Notes under the pieces: model-generated
What the model was told of the DNA's origin: nothing
Database searches by the model: none
The model's input: only the letters and a program-made list of their open reading frames with translations
Shown here: in pieces, positions 8,528 to 17,184 of the stretch
How positions within the stretch are numbered: position 1 is the first letter of the stretch
Layout of the letters: each line of letters begins with the position of its first letter
Position numbers and translations under genes: made by a program
NCBI GenBank assembly: GCA_947624385.1
Contig: CANQJZ010000002.1
Span: forward strand, 41,926 to 105,925
DNA: 64,000 nt
Direction: 5' to 3'
DNA from: an uncultured Oscillospiraceae bacterium
Lineage (GTDB): Bacteria > Bacillota > Clostridia > Oscillospirales > Oscillospiraceae

Positions 8528-9886
8528 ATGAAAATCATCGTTGTGGGCGCGGGCAAGATCGGTCTGACGCTGACCCAATATCTGACGAGAGAGGGCCACG
8601 ACGTGACCGTCATCGAGCGTGACCCGGAGCGGATCACGCTGGTCAACACCACCCTGGACGCCATCACCATCGCCAGTCCCGTGGACATCGAGGCGCTGCG
8701 CATGGCCGGGGCCGAGACCGCCGACCTGCTCATCGCGGCAACGGACTCGGACGAGTCCAATATCCTGTGCTGCATGGTGGGGCGAAAGCTGGGGGTGAAG
8801 CACACCATAGCGCGGGTGCGCCGCCAGGACCATTACGAGACGGTCATGCTCCTGCGGGATGAGCTGGGCCTGTCCATGACCATCAACCCGGAATACGACG
8901 CGGCCGGGGAGATCAGCCGGGTGCTGCGGTTCCCGTCCGCGGCCAAGGTGGAGCCCTTCGCCAAGGGCCAGGCCGAGCTGGTGGAGTTCCGGCTGGGGGA
9001 AAATAACCCCCTGTGCGGCATGACGCTGAAAAACTTCCCCAATAAGTTCGACCGGGGCGTGCTGATCTGCGCCGTGCGCCGGGGCGACCAGGTCCATATC
9101 CCCGGCGGCGACTTCGTTTTGCAGGCCGGGGACAGCGTGAACGTGGTGGGCGCGCCCAAGCATATCCACGCCTTCTTCCGGTCCATGGCCATCTTCCAGA
9201 AGAGCGCCCGGGACGTGATGGTGGTGGGCGGCGGCATGGTGGGCGTGTATCTGTGCCGGCAGCTGCTGGGCATGGGTATCCGGGTGCGTATCATCGAGCG
9301 GGACCCGGACAAGTGCGACAAGATCAAGGACGCGCTGCCCCACGCCATCGTCATATGCGCCGACGGGTCCAGGCCCAGCACCCTGGAAGAAGAAGGGCTG
9401 GAGGATATGGACGCGCTGGTGGCCATCACCGGCTCCGACGAGATCAATATCATCCTGGGCGCCTATGCCCGCAGCGCGGGCGTGAACAAGGCCGTGGCAA
9501 AGGTCAACGAGGACAGCTTGCTGCCCGTGGCGGAGCATATGGGCCTGGAAGAGCCGGTGCAGCCCCGGTACATCACCGCCCAGCAGGTGCTGCAATACGT
9601 GCGCAGTATGGAAAACGCCAGCGGCAGCTCCGGCGTGGAGATGCTGCGGCGCATATTGGACGGGAAACTGGAAGTATTGGAGTTCCGGGCGGGGGTCAGC
9701 AGTCCCTGCGTGGGGGTGACGCTGCGGGACCTGCCCACCCGAAAAGACGTGCTGGTGGCCGCCATTATCCGGGACGGCAAGTGCCTTATCCCCGGCGGCG
9801 ACGACGAGATATGGGCGGGCGACAGCGTGCTGGCCGTGACCACCAAGCGGGGCATGAGCCGCCTGGAAGATATTCTGAGAGGGTAA
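8528..9886 (+). CDS. trkA: Trk potassium uptake regulatory subunit TrkA
   Basis: 452 residues, close to the roughly 458 of E. coli TrkA. It has two tandem RCK halves, each a Rossmann NAD-binding domain (VGAGKIGLTLTQYL near 5; VVGGGMVGVYLCRQL near 235) followed by a TrkA_C ligand-binding domain (about 145-220 and 375-450). As a cytoplasmic ring on the membrane it gates TrkH-type K+ channels in response to NAD(H) or nucleotides. ATG 8528 is preceded by GGGAGG; an upstream in-frame ATG at 8474 overlaps the -10 of the mapped promoter and cannot be the start. It ends 6 bp before trkH, with which it forms an operon. Confidence 0.96.
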   Translation: MKIIVVGAGKIGLTLTQYLTREGHDVTVIERDPERITLVNTTLDAITIASPVDIEALRMAGAETADLLIAATDSDESNILCCMVGRKLGVKHTIARVRRQDHYETVMLLRDELGLSMTINPEYDAAGEISRVLRFPSAAKVEPFAKGQAELVEFRLGENNPLCGMTLKNFPNKFDRGVLICAVRRGDQVHIPGGDFVLQAGDSVNVVGAPKHIHAFFRSMAIFQKSARDVMVVGGGMVGVYLCRQLLGMGIRVRIIERDPDKCDKIKDALPHAIVICADGSRPSTLEEEGLEDMDALVAITGSDEINIILGAYARSAGVNKAVAKVNEDSLLPVAEHMGLEEPVQPRYITAQQVLQYVRSMENASGSSGVEMLRRILDGKLEVLEFRAGVSSPCVGVTLRDLPTRKDVLVAAIIRDGKCLIPGGDDEIWAGDSVLAVTTKRGMSRLEDILRG

Positions 9887-9892
9887 GCGGCG

Positions 9893-11359
9893 GTGAACTA
9901 TCGGATCATCATCAGCATCCTGGGCCGGGTGCTCATCATCGAGACGGGGCTGCTGCTGGCGCCGTTGGCGGTGGCGCTGCTGTATGGGGAGAGCCCGGCG
10001 CCGTTTTTGTACACCATCGGGCTGTGCCTGGCGGCGGGCGGTATTTTGACCGCCATGAGCCAAAAGCGCCGGGGCAGTCTGCGGCCCCGGGAGGGGTTCG
10101 TGTCCGTGACCCTGAGCTGGATATTCATCAGCCTGTTCGGGGCGCTGCCCTTCGTCTTTTCCGGGGCCATACCCAACTATATCAGCGCCCTGTTCGAGAT
10201 CATATCCGGCTTCACCACCACAGGCGCGTCGGTGCTGCCAGAGGTGGAGAGCGTGCCAAAGGGCGTGCTGTTCTGGCGGAGCTTCTCCCACTTCGTGGGG
10301 GGCATGGGCGTGCTGGTGTTCATGATGGCGATCCTGCCCACCGACGACGAGCACTCCATGCATTTGCTGCGGGCCGAGGTGCCCGGGCCGGTGAAGGGCA
10401 AGCTGGTGCCCAAGATGCGGGACACGGCGCGGGTGCTGTATCTTATTTACATGGCGATGACGCTGGTGGAGGTCGTGCTGCTGCTGTTGGGGGGCTTAAG
10501 CCTCTTTGACGCGCTGACCACCGCCTTCGGCACCGCCGGTACCGGCGGCTTCGGCGTGCGCAACGCCAGCATCGGGGCCTATGACAGCGCGTACGTGGAC
10601 ATCGTGGTGAGCGTGTTCATGGTGGCATTCGGCGTGAACTTCAACCTGTACTATATCGTGCTGGTACGGCGGAGCTGGAAGGGCTTCAAGAGCCAGGAGC
10701 TGGGGTGCTATCTGCTGGTGGTGGCCGCGGCGACCGGCACCATCGCGCTCAATATCATGCACCAGTACCAGGGTATTTTGCAGGCTTTGCGGTACTCCTT
10801 CTTCCAGGTGTCCTCCATCGTTACGACCACGGGCTTCGCTACGGCGGATTTCGACAAGTGGCCCAGCTATTCCAGGGCACTGCTGGTGCTGCTGATGCTC
10901 ATGGGCGCGTGCGCCGGCAGTACCGGCGGCGGGACGAAAGCCGCGAGGCTGGTCATCCTGCTCAAGACCATATGGGGGGAGATACGCCACCTGGTCAACC
11001 CAAGGCGGGTGGCCCACGTCACATTGGACGGGGAGCGGCTGGACAGCGACGCCGTGCGCAATACCATGGTGTATTACATGCTCTACGCCCTGTTCGCCCT
11101 GGGGGCGTTCCTGCTGCTGAGTTTGGAAAACTACGATCTGGAGACGACGCTCACAAGCGTCATAAGCTGCCTTTCCAACATAGGACCGGGCCTTTCGCTG
11201 GTGGGACCCACCGGGAACTTCTCCATTTGGAGCGGACCGGGCAAGCTGGTGCTGAGCCTGTGCATGCTGGTGGGACGGCTGGAGATATTCCCGGTGCTCA
11301 CGCTGTTCGCCGCCGGCCTGCGGCCGGGCAGGAAGAGCAAAAAGCGCCAGGCGGTGTAG
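9893..11359 (+). CDS. trkH: Trk potassium channel subunit TrkH
   Basis: 488-residue polytopic membrane protein with the four pore-loop repeats of the TrkH/KtrB/HKT superfamily. Filter-region glycines appear at TTTGASVL (about 105), GTAGTGGF (about 215), TTTGFATADF (about 310) and SNIGPGLSLVG (about 430). Together with TrkA it forms the K+ uptake channel. The start is GTG 9893, seven bases after the trkA stop, with AGAGGG upstream, implying translation from the same transcript. A strong terminator follows at 11377-11415. The gene pair sits between the two arms of the FHA/kinase region but has no visible link to it beyond position. Confidence 0.95.
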   Translation: MNYRIIISILGRVLIIETGLLLAPLAVALLYGESPAPFLYTIGLCLAAGGILTAMSQKRRGSLRPREGFVSVTLSWIFISLFGALPFVFSGAIPNYISALFEIISGFTTTGASVLPEVESVPKGVLFWRSFSHFVGGMGVLVFMMAILPTDDEHSMHLLRAEVPGPVKGKLVPKMRDTARVLYLIYMAMTLVEVVLLLLGGLSLFDALTTAFGTAGTGGFGVRNASIGAYDSAYVDIVVSVFMVAFGVNFNLYYIVLVRRSWKGFKSQELGCYLLVVAAATGTIALNIMHQYQGILQALRYSFFQVSSIVTTTGFATADFDKWPSYSRALLVLLMLMGACAGSTGGGTKAARLVILLKTIWGEIRHLVNPRRVAHVTLDGERLDSDAVRNTMVYYMLYALFALGAFLLLSLENYDLETTLTSVISCLSNIGPGLSLVGPTGNFSIWSGPGKLVLSLCMLVGRLEIFPVLTLFAAGLRPGRKSKKRQAV

Positions 11360-11376
11360 GACAAAATAATACAGGA

Positions 11377-11415
11377 AATCGGCGGCCCGTGACTCTCGCG
11401 GGCAGCCGATTTTTT
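11377..11415 (+). terminator. Rho-independent terminator after trkH
   Basis: A GC-rich stem from AATCGGC (11377) to GCCGATT (ending 11411), with the inner GCCCG/CGGGC pairs, runs into six T. It separates the trk operon from the FHA/kinase operon that begins at 11522. Confidence 0.85.
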
Positions 11416-11521
11416 CGCCTTTTTCACGGGGAAAACAGATGGACAGATGGGGGTCTTGCGTCTGGTAAAATGCAAAATAGCGCATAATGGCTCAAATTAT
11501 GACCATTGGGGAGGCGACGCC

Positions 11522-12217
11522 ATGAGCTTTGACCAGGCGATCCGAAACGCGTTCAAAAATTACGTCAATTTCAACGGCCGGGCGTGCAGGAGCGAATACT
11601 GGTATCTGGTGCTGTTTTACGCCCTGATGAGCGCCCTGATACTGACGCCCCTGTGGCCTCTGGGGCTGGTGCTCGATCTGGCGGTGATGCTCCCCCTGCT
11701 GGCGGCGGCCTGCCGGCGGCTGCACGATACCGGCCGAAGCGGCTGGTACCTGCTGGTGGGTCTGGCGCCGGCGGTGGGCTCCATCATCCTGATCATATGG
11801 ATGTGCGAGCCGGGCCAGGCGGGGCTGAACCAGTACGGGGCCGCGCCCGGCGCGCCGTATACGTCCGCGCCCACCCACGCCGCCGCGCCGGCGGCACAGG
11901 CCGGCGCCTGGAAGCTGGTCGGTCTGGCGGGTCCCGCCCAGGGCCTCATATACACCCTGCGCCCAAACAGCGCCAGCAACATCGGCCGCAGCGGCTCCTG
12001 CGCCGTATGCGTGGGCGACACGGCCGGCGTCAGCCGTATCCACTGCGCCCTGCGGCCCCTCGCCGGCGGGGTGGAGCTGACGGACCTGGGCTCCACATAC
12101 GGCACGTTCCTGGCCGACGGCCAACAGCTCCCGCCCAACTTCCCCGCCACGCTCCGCAGCGGCGACCGCTTTTATCTGGGCTCCCCGAACGTGATGTTCC
12201 GGCTGGAGCGCGGGTGA
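11522..12217 (+). CDS. DUF805 membrane domain fused to a C-terminal FHA domain
   Basis: 231 residues. The N-terminal 110 residues match DUF805 (FNGRACRSEYWY, then RRLHDTGRSGWYLLVG) with three hydrophobic helices. An Ala/Pro-rich linker (about 118-140) leads to an FHA domain (about 142-230) with SNIGRSGSCAV, VSRIHCAL and GSTYGTFL. It is a membrane-bound phosphothreonine reader. ATG 11522 follows GGGGAGG at good spacing. It is the first gene of the plus-strand cluster reaching to 27,184; the next gene begins 52 bp later. The function of DUF805 is unknown. Domain identities are clear; the role in kinase signalling is inferred from neighbours. Confidence 0.88.
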   Translation: MSFDQAIRNAFKNYVNFNGRACRSEYWYLVLFYALMSALILTPLWPLGLVLDLAVMLPLLAAACRRLHDTGRSGWYLLVGLAPAVGSIILIIWMCEPGQAGLNQYGAAPGAPYTSAPTHAAAPAAQAGAWKLVGLAGPAQGLIYTLRPNSASNIGRSGSCAVCVGDTAGVSRIHCALRPLAGGVELTDLGSTYGTFLADGQQLPPNFPATLRSGDRFYLGSPNVMFRLERG

Positions 12218-12269
12218 ACGGCCGCAAACAAAAGTCAAATTTTATTAAAAATAACTGGAGGAAAAAACA

Positions 12270-12872
12270 ATGCCTGACCTGTCTGCAAAATCCGGATACG
12301 TGTACTGCCCCAACTGCGGCAAAGCCTATGACGCCCACAGGCACGCCTACTGCCCCGACTGCGGGCCCGGGAAGAAGGGCGACTTCGGCCCTACCGGCGA
12401 CCCGAACGCCAACAAAAAAAGCGCCGGCGGCGAGACCAGACCGCCCAAGGGCAGCGGCTGGGGCCCGGACGATCCCATCGATCCCTTTGAGCCCACAAAG
12501 CCCTTCGGCGAGAAGGACACCCCCAGCAACGCGGTGGTGGGCTGGCTGGTGGCGGTGAGCGGGCCCTGCCGCGGGCAGGACTACCCCCTGCATATCAGCT
12601 ATAACTACATCGGCCGGGAGGACGGCGACGTTATCATCCGGGGCGACATGAACATCTCCGGCCACCGGGATTCCACCGTCGTGTTCGACGACAGCTCCAA
12701 CCAGTTCTACATCAGCCATGTGGACGGCAAGAACCTGCTGCGGCTCAACGGCACGCCGGTGCTCAACTCCGCCGAGCTGCACAACTACGACCGCGTCACC
12801 ATCGGCGCCACGGAGCTGGTGTTCCTGGGCCTGTGCGGCGAGCACTTCAGCTGGGGGAAACAGGATGACTGA
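12270..12872 (+). CDS. Zinc-ribbon plus FHA-like domain protein
   Basis: 200 residues, soluble. A zinc-ribbon knuckle pair (CPNC at about 13-16 and CPDC at about 29-32) is followed by a Gly/Pro/Lys-rich linker and a C-terminal FHA-like fold (about 88-195) with YNYIGREDGDV and NISGHRDSTV. In the final strands the usual NGT motif is modified to LNGTPVLN. The SD GGAGG precedes ATG 12270 and the end overlaps the next start by 8 bp (ATGACTGA). The same zinc ribbon opens each of the downstream kinases, so it may be a shared docking element of this system. It could act as a soluble adaptor joining phosphorylated partners; that is inference. Confidence 0.82.
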   Translation: MPDLSAKSGYVYCPNCGKAYDAHRHAYCPDCGPGKKGDFGPTGDPNANKKSAGGETRPPKGSGWGPDDPIDPFEPTKPFGEKDTPSNAVVGWLVAVSGPCRGQDYPLHISYNYIGREDGDVIIRGDMNISGHRDSTVVFDDSSNQFYISHVDGKNLLRLNGTPVLNSAELHNYDRVTIGATELVFLGLCGEHFSWGKQDD

Positions 12873-14034
12873 CCGGCTGCTGGGCGCCCCGGAGGAGGAA
12901 AGAGCCGTCGGGGCGGCTGTAACGACGAGCGCGCCCACCGAAACGCCCGTACCCACCGGAACGCCCCGCCTTCCCGGCCAGGGGGAGGATGAGGACGGCC
13001 TGCCGGCGGACGTTATCCAGGCGGCGAAGGACGCCGCGGACAAGGCGGAGGCCACCGCGTCCCCCGCCCCCGCGGCAACGGAGGCGCCCGCCGGGACAAC
13101 GGAGCTGACCGCCTCCCCCGCTCCCACCCCGGAGGATAAAGACGATGGGTCGGACGGCCTGCCGGGCTGGCTGGCCTCCCCCTGGCTGAGCGTCGCGCTG
13201 GGCGCGTGCGTGCTGGGGCTGCTGGTCAGCAATACCACACTGCTCCTGCGCCGCCGGAAGCGCGCAGACCGGGCCGAGCCGGGCATACGCGTCGGGCGGG
13301 TCCACGAGCAGGGCGCCAGACAGTACCAGCAGGACTGCCTGGCCGTGTCCGACCCGGCCGCGCTGGGCCGTCAGGGCCTTCTGGCCGTGGTGGCGGACGG
13401 CATGGGCGGCCTCAGCGACGGCGAAAAGCTCAGCGCCGCGGCCGTGGAGGCCGCGCTGGAGGGGTTCGCCGTGTCCACCGGCATGGAACAGCCGGAACAG
13501 CTGCTTTTGACGCTGGCCAGGCGGGCAACCCAGGCGGTGAACCGGGTGCTGGGGCCGGCCAACTATCGCAAGGGCGGTACCACGCTGCTGCTGGGGCTCG
13601 TCCGCGACGGGCGGTTTTACTACCTCACCGTGGGCGACAGCCATATCTATCTGCTGCGGGGCGGCGCGCTGGTGCTGCTGAACCGGGAGCACGTGTACGC
13701 CAACGAGCTGGCGCTGCGGTGCGTGAACGGCGAGATGACCGCCGCGGAGGCCTACGGCGACAGCGAGGGCGGCGGGCTGGTAAGCTATCTGGGCATGGGC
13801 GCGCTGAAATACGCGGATATACCGGCCGAGCCGGTGAAGATCGTGCCCGGAGACAAATTCATCCTGATGAGCGACGGGGTGTATAACGCCCTGCCGCCGG
13901 AGGAGATGCAGACCCTGCTGGCAGGTCCCGCGGAGACGGCGGCCGCCCGCCTGGGGCAGGCCGTCGCCGCCAGGGGCTACGTCAACCAGGACAATTATAC
14001 GGCCGTCATTCTTGAGTGCGGCCCGCAGGCATGA
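12865..14034 (+). CDS. Membrane-anchored PP2C-type Ser/Thr phosphatase
   Basis: 389 residues. A Pro/Thr/Ala-rich N-terminal segment (about 1-95), one TM helix (about 100-122) and a following RRRKR patch imply that the N-terminus is outside and the phosphatase inside. The PP2C domain (about 135-387) shows VHEQGARQYQQD, VVADGMGG (metal-binding Asp), GGTTLLLGLV, VGDSHIYLLR, MSDGVYNAL and the final DNYTAVIL. The usual Asn-Glu-Asp of motif 1 is altered to YQQD, keeping the Asp. It should remove phosphate from Ser/Thr on kinases or FHA partners. The start at ATG 12865 overlaps the upstream gene by 8 bp behind GGGGG, and the end overlaps the next PP2C gene, so translation is coupled. Confidence 0.88.
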   Translation: MTDRLLGAPEEERAVGAAVTTSAPTETPVPTGTPRLPGQGEDEDGLPADVIQAAKDAADKAEATASPAPAATEAPAGTTELTASPAPTPEDKDDGSDGLPGWLASPWLSVALGACVLGLLVSNTTLLLRRRKRADRAEPGIRVGRVHEQGARQYQQDCLAVSDPAALGRQGLLAVVADGMGGLSDGEKLSAAAVEAALEGFAVSTGMEQPEQLLLTLARRATQAVNRVLGPANYRKGGTTLLLGLVRDGRFYYLTVGDSHIYLLRGGALVLLNREHVYANELALRCVNGEMTAAEAYGDSEGGGLVSYLGMGALKYADIPAEPVKIVPGDKFILMSDGVYNALPPEEMQTLLAGPAETAAARLGQAVAARGYVNQDNYTAVILECGPQA

Positions 14035-14765
14035 GACAGGAGGCGCGTGATTTGATCGAGACGGCAAGCTATACGGACCAGGGCGGCCGGGCACGGAACG
14101 AGGACTCCGCCAGCGTGCGGGTGCTGGACGCCGCCAACGCGTGCGCCGTGGTGGCGGACGGCCTGGGCGGGCACGGCGGCGGCGACGCAGCCTCCCGGGA
14201 GGCAGTGCGCGTCATCATGGACGGCTGGACCGGCGGCGCGGACAGCGATGCCCTGGCGGCGCTGGTGCAAAAGGCCCACAAAAGTATCCTGACCATGCAG
14301 ACGGCCGTGTGCCGGATGAAATCCACCGCGGCGGTGCTGGCGCTGGCCGGGGACCGGATGGCGTGGGCCTACGCCGGCGACACAAGGATATACCATTTCG
14401 TCAACGGGGCGCTGGTCTGGCAGACAAAGGACCACAGCGCCTCCCGTATCGCCGTGAGCCTGGGGCAGATCACCCCGGAGCAGATACGCTTTCACGAGGA
14501 CCGGGCACGGCTGTACCGGGCGCTGGGCATAGAGGGCGAGCTGTCGGTGGACGGCGGCGAGAAAAAGCTGGAGCGGGGCAGACACGCGTTTTTGCTCTGC
14601 TCCGACGGCTTTTGGGAGTACGTGTTCGAGAGCGAGATGGAGCGGACCCTGGCGGCCGCTTCCGGAGCGGAACAGTGGCTGGACGCCATGCGGTCCATTT
14701 TGGACCGGCGCGTTCCGGACGACAACGACAATAATACCGCGGCGGCCCTGTGGCTGACCGTGTGA
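14031..14765 (+). CDS. Soluble PP2C-type Ser/Thr phosphatase
   Basis: About 244 residues and no membrane segment. PP2C motifs run in order: SYTDQGGRARNEDS (motif 1 with NED), VVADGLGGHGGG, MKSTAAVLAL, YAGDTRIYHF, LCSDGFWEY and DNDNNTAAAL. It is a canonical metal-dependent phosphatase with full motif 1, unlike the membrane paralogue just upstream. The start is ambiguous: ATG 14031 overlaps the preceding stop (ATGA), but a perfect AGGAGG at 14038-14043 lies eight bases before in-frame TTG 14052, which would remove seven residues and leave the domain whole. The partner is likely one of the kinases in this operon. Two different phosphatases in tandem suggest a membrane and a cytoplasmic pool. Confidence 0.88.
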   Translation: MRQEARDLIETASYTDQGGRARNEDSASVRVLDAANACAVVADGLGGHGGGDAASREAVRVIMDGWTGGADSDALAALVQKAHKSILTMQTAVCRMKSTAAVLALAGDRMAWAYAGDTRIYHFVNGALVWQTKDHSASRIAVSLGQITPEQIRFHEDRARLYRALGIEGELSVDGGEKKLERGRHAFLLCSDGFWEYVFESEMERTLAAASGAEQWLDAMRSILDRRVPDDNDNNTAAALWLTV

Positions 14766-14787
14766 CCAGCAGGAGGGGAAGAGAAAA

Positions 14788-16041
14788 ATGAAGATGAAAA
14801 AGTGGATCGCGGTCATACTGTGCCTGACCATAGCGGCGGCCCTGTGCCCCACGGCTGCGGCGGCGGGAGACTATTCATCCGCCCGCAACGGCGTGGCGGT
14901 GGTGGCTGTGGTGCTGGAGCTGGACGGACAAATGATGCTCCACTCCTATGGCAGCGGCTTTTTTGTGGACAGCGATGACGATGAGGTGGAGTACCTCGTC
15001 ACCAATCACCACGTCGTGAGCGATCACCTGACCATGGGTTCCGGGGAGGGCCAGAACGTGGAACTGGATGACGGCACTGTCGTGTCCGTCCGCAGCCGTC
15101 TGCTGGTCTTTTTCGACGAAGACGACTATGTGGAGGCCAAGGTCGTGGACAGCAACGACGTGGACGATCTGGCCCTGGTGAAGATCTCCCGGCCCACGGA
15201 CGAGCGAAAGTATCTGACCTTATGCCCGCCCACCGACGAAATGCAGGGCCAGAGCGCCTATGCCATCGGTTTCCCCGACGCGGCCGAATCCGTGGGCGCC
15301 TCCTCCCAGTGGGGCGTGAACGACGTGTCCATCACCTCCGGCAGCATCAGCCGCCTGGTGGACGAGACCGGCACGCTCACGCCGCTGGTCCAGACCGACG
15401 CCGTCATCTCCCCCGGCAATTCCGGCGGGCCGCTGGTGAACGCCAACGGCGAGGTGCTGGGTGTGAACACAAAGGGCATCACCACGATATACGACAGCAG
15501 CTCCCGCGAGGTGTTCTACGCCGTCAACGTCAGCGAGGTCATCGCAATGCTCCAGAAAAACGCCGTGACCTTCAAGCTGGCCGGCAAGTCCGGTCTGCTG
15601 GACGCCGTGCCCTCATGGGTCTGGATCGCGGCCGGCGCGGTGACAGTCGTGGCGGCGGTCGCGGCGGTGGCGCTGGTGCTGCGGAAAAAGGGCGGGAAGA
15701 AAGGCGGAAAGAAGGCCGCCGGGCTCGTGCTGGTGGGTACCGCCGGAGAGCTGGCCGGAAGGCGCTACCCCCTGAGCGGCGTGCAGCTGATGGCGGGGCG
15801 CGACACGTCCCAGTGTACCGTGCTCTATCCCAAGGACCACCCCGGCGTCAGCTTCCACCACTGCTGCCTGTGGGCGGAAAACGGCAGCGCTTACATACGG
15901 GACGTGGGCTCCACCTTCGGCACATACGTAAACGGCTCCCGGCTGGCGCCGGGGGAAAACCGGCCTCTGTCGCCGGGGGCGGCGATCAGCCTCGGCTCTT
16001 CCGACGAGACCTTCACGCTGACCCAGGAGGGAGGCGTCTGA
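14788..16041 (+). CDS. HtrA-like trypsin-fold protease with TM helix and cytoplasmic FHA domain
   Basis: 417 residues. Signal peptide (about 1-26), extracytoplasmic chymotrypsin-like protease with the full triad His75 (TNHHVV), Asp127 (VDDLALVKI) and Ser212 (SPGNSGGP), TM helix at about 272-295, Lys/Gly-rich junction, then an FHA domain (about 325-415; MAGRDTSQC, FHHCCL, GSTFGTYVNGS). There is no PDZ domain, unlike DegP or HtrA. The arrangement predicts that a phosphothreonine event inside is linked to a protease outside. It lies between the phosphatase and kinase genes, with the next ATG two bases after its stop. Substrates are unknown; exported or T7SS-secreted proteins would be obvious candidates. 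Confidence 0.88.
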   Translation: MKMKKWIAVILCLTIAAALCPTAAAAGDYSSARNGVAVVAVVLELDGQMMLHSYGSGFFVDSDDDEVEYLVTNHHVVSDHLTMGSGEGQNVELDDGTVVSVRSRLLVFFDEDDYVEAKVVDSNDVDDLALVKISRPTDERKYLTLCPPTDEMQGQSAYAIGFPDAAESVGASSQWGVNDVSITSGSISRLVDETGTLTPLVQTDAVISPGNSGGPLVNANGEVLGVNTKGITTIYDSSSREVFYAVNVSEVIAMLQKNAVTFKLAGKSGLLDAVPSWVWIAAGAVTVVAAVAAVALVLRKKGGKKGGKKAAGLVLVGTAGELAGRRYPLSGVQLMAGRDTSQCTVLYPKDHPGVSFHHCCLWAENGSAYIRDVGSTFGTYVNGSRLAPGENRPLSPGAAISLGSSDETFTLTQEGGV

Positions 16042-16042
16042 C

Positions 16043-17152
16043 ATGGGCGGACAGTTTTGCCCCCGCTGCATGACCGCCATCCGGGACGGGGCCGCCGTGT
16101 GCCCCGTGTGCGGCGGCGACGTGAACGCCCAAAACGCCCCCAGCTTCCTGCCCGTGGGCTTTGAGCTGGCCGATACCGCCGGCCAGAAGCGGTACGTGCT
16201 GGGCCTGGTCAAGGGCAACGGCGGCTTCGGCGTCACCTATATCGGCCAGCAGACAGGTACGGGCCGGCTGGTGGCGGTGAAGGAATATTACCCCATGCTC
16301 TGCCAGCCCAGCCGCTCGCCGGACGGCTCCCTTGTCCCGCCCACCAGCGAGCGCGGCGCCTATGAACACGGCATGGAGAGCTTTCTCCAGGAGGCCCAGA
16401 CGCTGAAAAAGGTGGCCAACATCCCGTCGGTGGTGAAGGTCATCGGGTCCTTCCGCGCCAACGGCACCGCCTATATGGTCATGGACTATCTGAAGGGCAC
16501 CACGCTCCGGTATCAGGTGGCGAAAAACGGGCCCATGGACTTCGAGTGGCTGATGGAGCGGATACTGCCCATGGCGGACAGCCTGGCCAGGGTCCACGAC
16601 ACAAAGCTGCTCCACCGGGATATCGCGCCCGACAACATCATGCTCACCCCGGAGGACCAGTGCGTGCTGATGGATTTCGGCTGCGCCCGGTCCATGGAGG
16701 ACGGCCGGTCCATGTCGGTGGTGCTCAAGGAGGGCTTCGCGCCCATCGAGCAGTACACCGGCCACGGCCAGAAGGAATATACGGACGTGTACGCCCTGAG
16801 CGCCACCGTCTATTACTGCATCACGGGCCAGGTCCCGCCGGCGGCGTCCGCCCGGCTCAACGCCAAGGACGACCACCTGCCCGACCCGCTGAAGCCGCCC
16901 TCCGCCCTGGGGGCCAAGATCGGCCCGGAGGAGGAACAGGCCCTGCTGTGGGGTCTGGGGCTCCAGCCGCAGGAGCGGCCGCAGAACGCACGCCAGTGGG
17001 CCAGGCGCATACGGGAGGCGATACCGGGCCCGCACCCGGACCCGGACCCCACGTTCATGGAGAAGCTCCTGCGCTTCGTCAGGGAGAATAAGCTGCTGGC
17101 GGCCGTGCTGGCGGCGGTGGCGCTGGGGCTGCTGCTGCTGCTGTTCAACTGA
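16043..17152 (+). CDS. Tail-anchored Ser/Thr protein kinase with N-terminal zinc ribbon
   Basis: 369 residues. Zinc ribbon (CPRC at 6-9, CPVC at 20-23), then a Hanks-type kinase domain at about 50-310: glycine loop GNGGFGVTYIG, Lys80, catalytic HRD with Asp193, DFG with Asp211, and the EGFAPIEQY activation segment. All key residues are present, so it should be active. A single C-terminal hydrophobic helix (about 347-368) anchors it with essentially no outside domain, unlike the three receptor kinases that follow. It may be the shared cytoplasmic kinase of the cluster. The start lies two bases after the protease stop. Confidence 0.92.
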   Translation: MGGQFCPRCMTAIRDGAAVCPVCGGDVNAQNAPSFLPVGFELADTAGQKRYVLGLVKGNGGFGVTYIGQQTGTGRLVAVKEYYPMLCQPSRSPDGSLVPPTSERGAYEHGMESFLQEAQTLKKVANIPSVVKVIGSFRANGTAYMVMDYLKGTTLRYQVAKNGPMDFEWLMERILPMADSLARVHDTKLLHRDIAPDNIMLTPEDQCVLMDFGCARSMEDGRSMSVVLKEGFAPIEQYTGHGQKEYTDVYALSATVYYCITGQVPPAASARLNAKDDHLPDPLKPPSALGAKIGPEEEQALLWGLGLQPQERPQNARQWARRIREAIPGPHPDPDPTFMEKLLRFVRENKLLAAVLAAVALGLLLLLFN

Positions 17153-17184
17153 TCCCGCCGGGAAACAAAGAGGAGGAGACTGCT

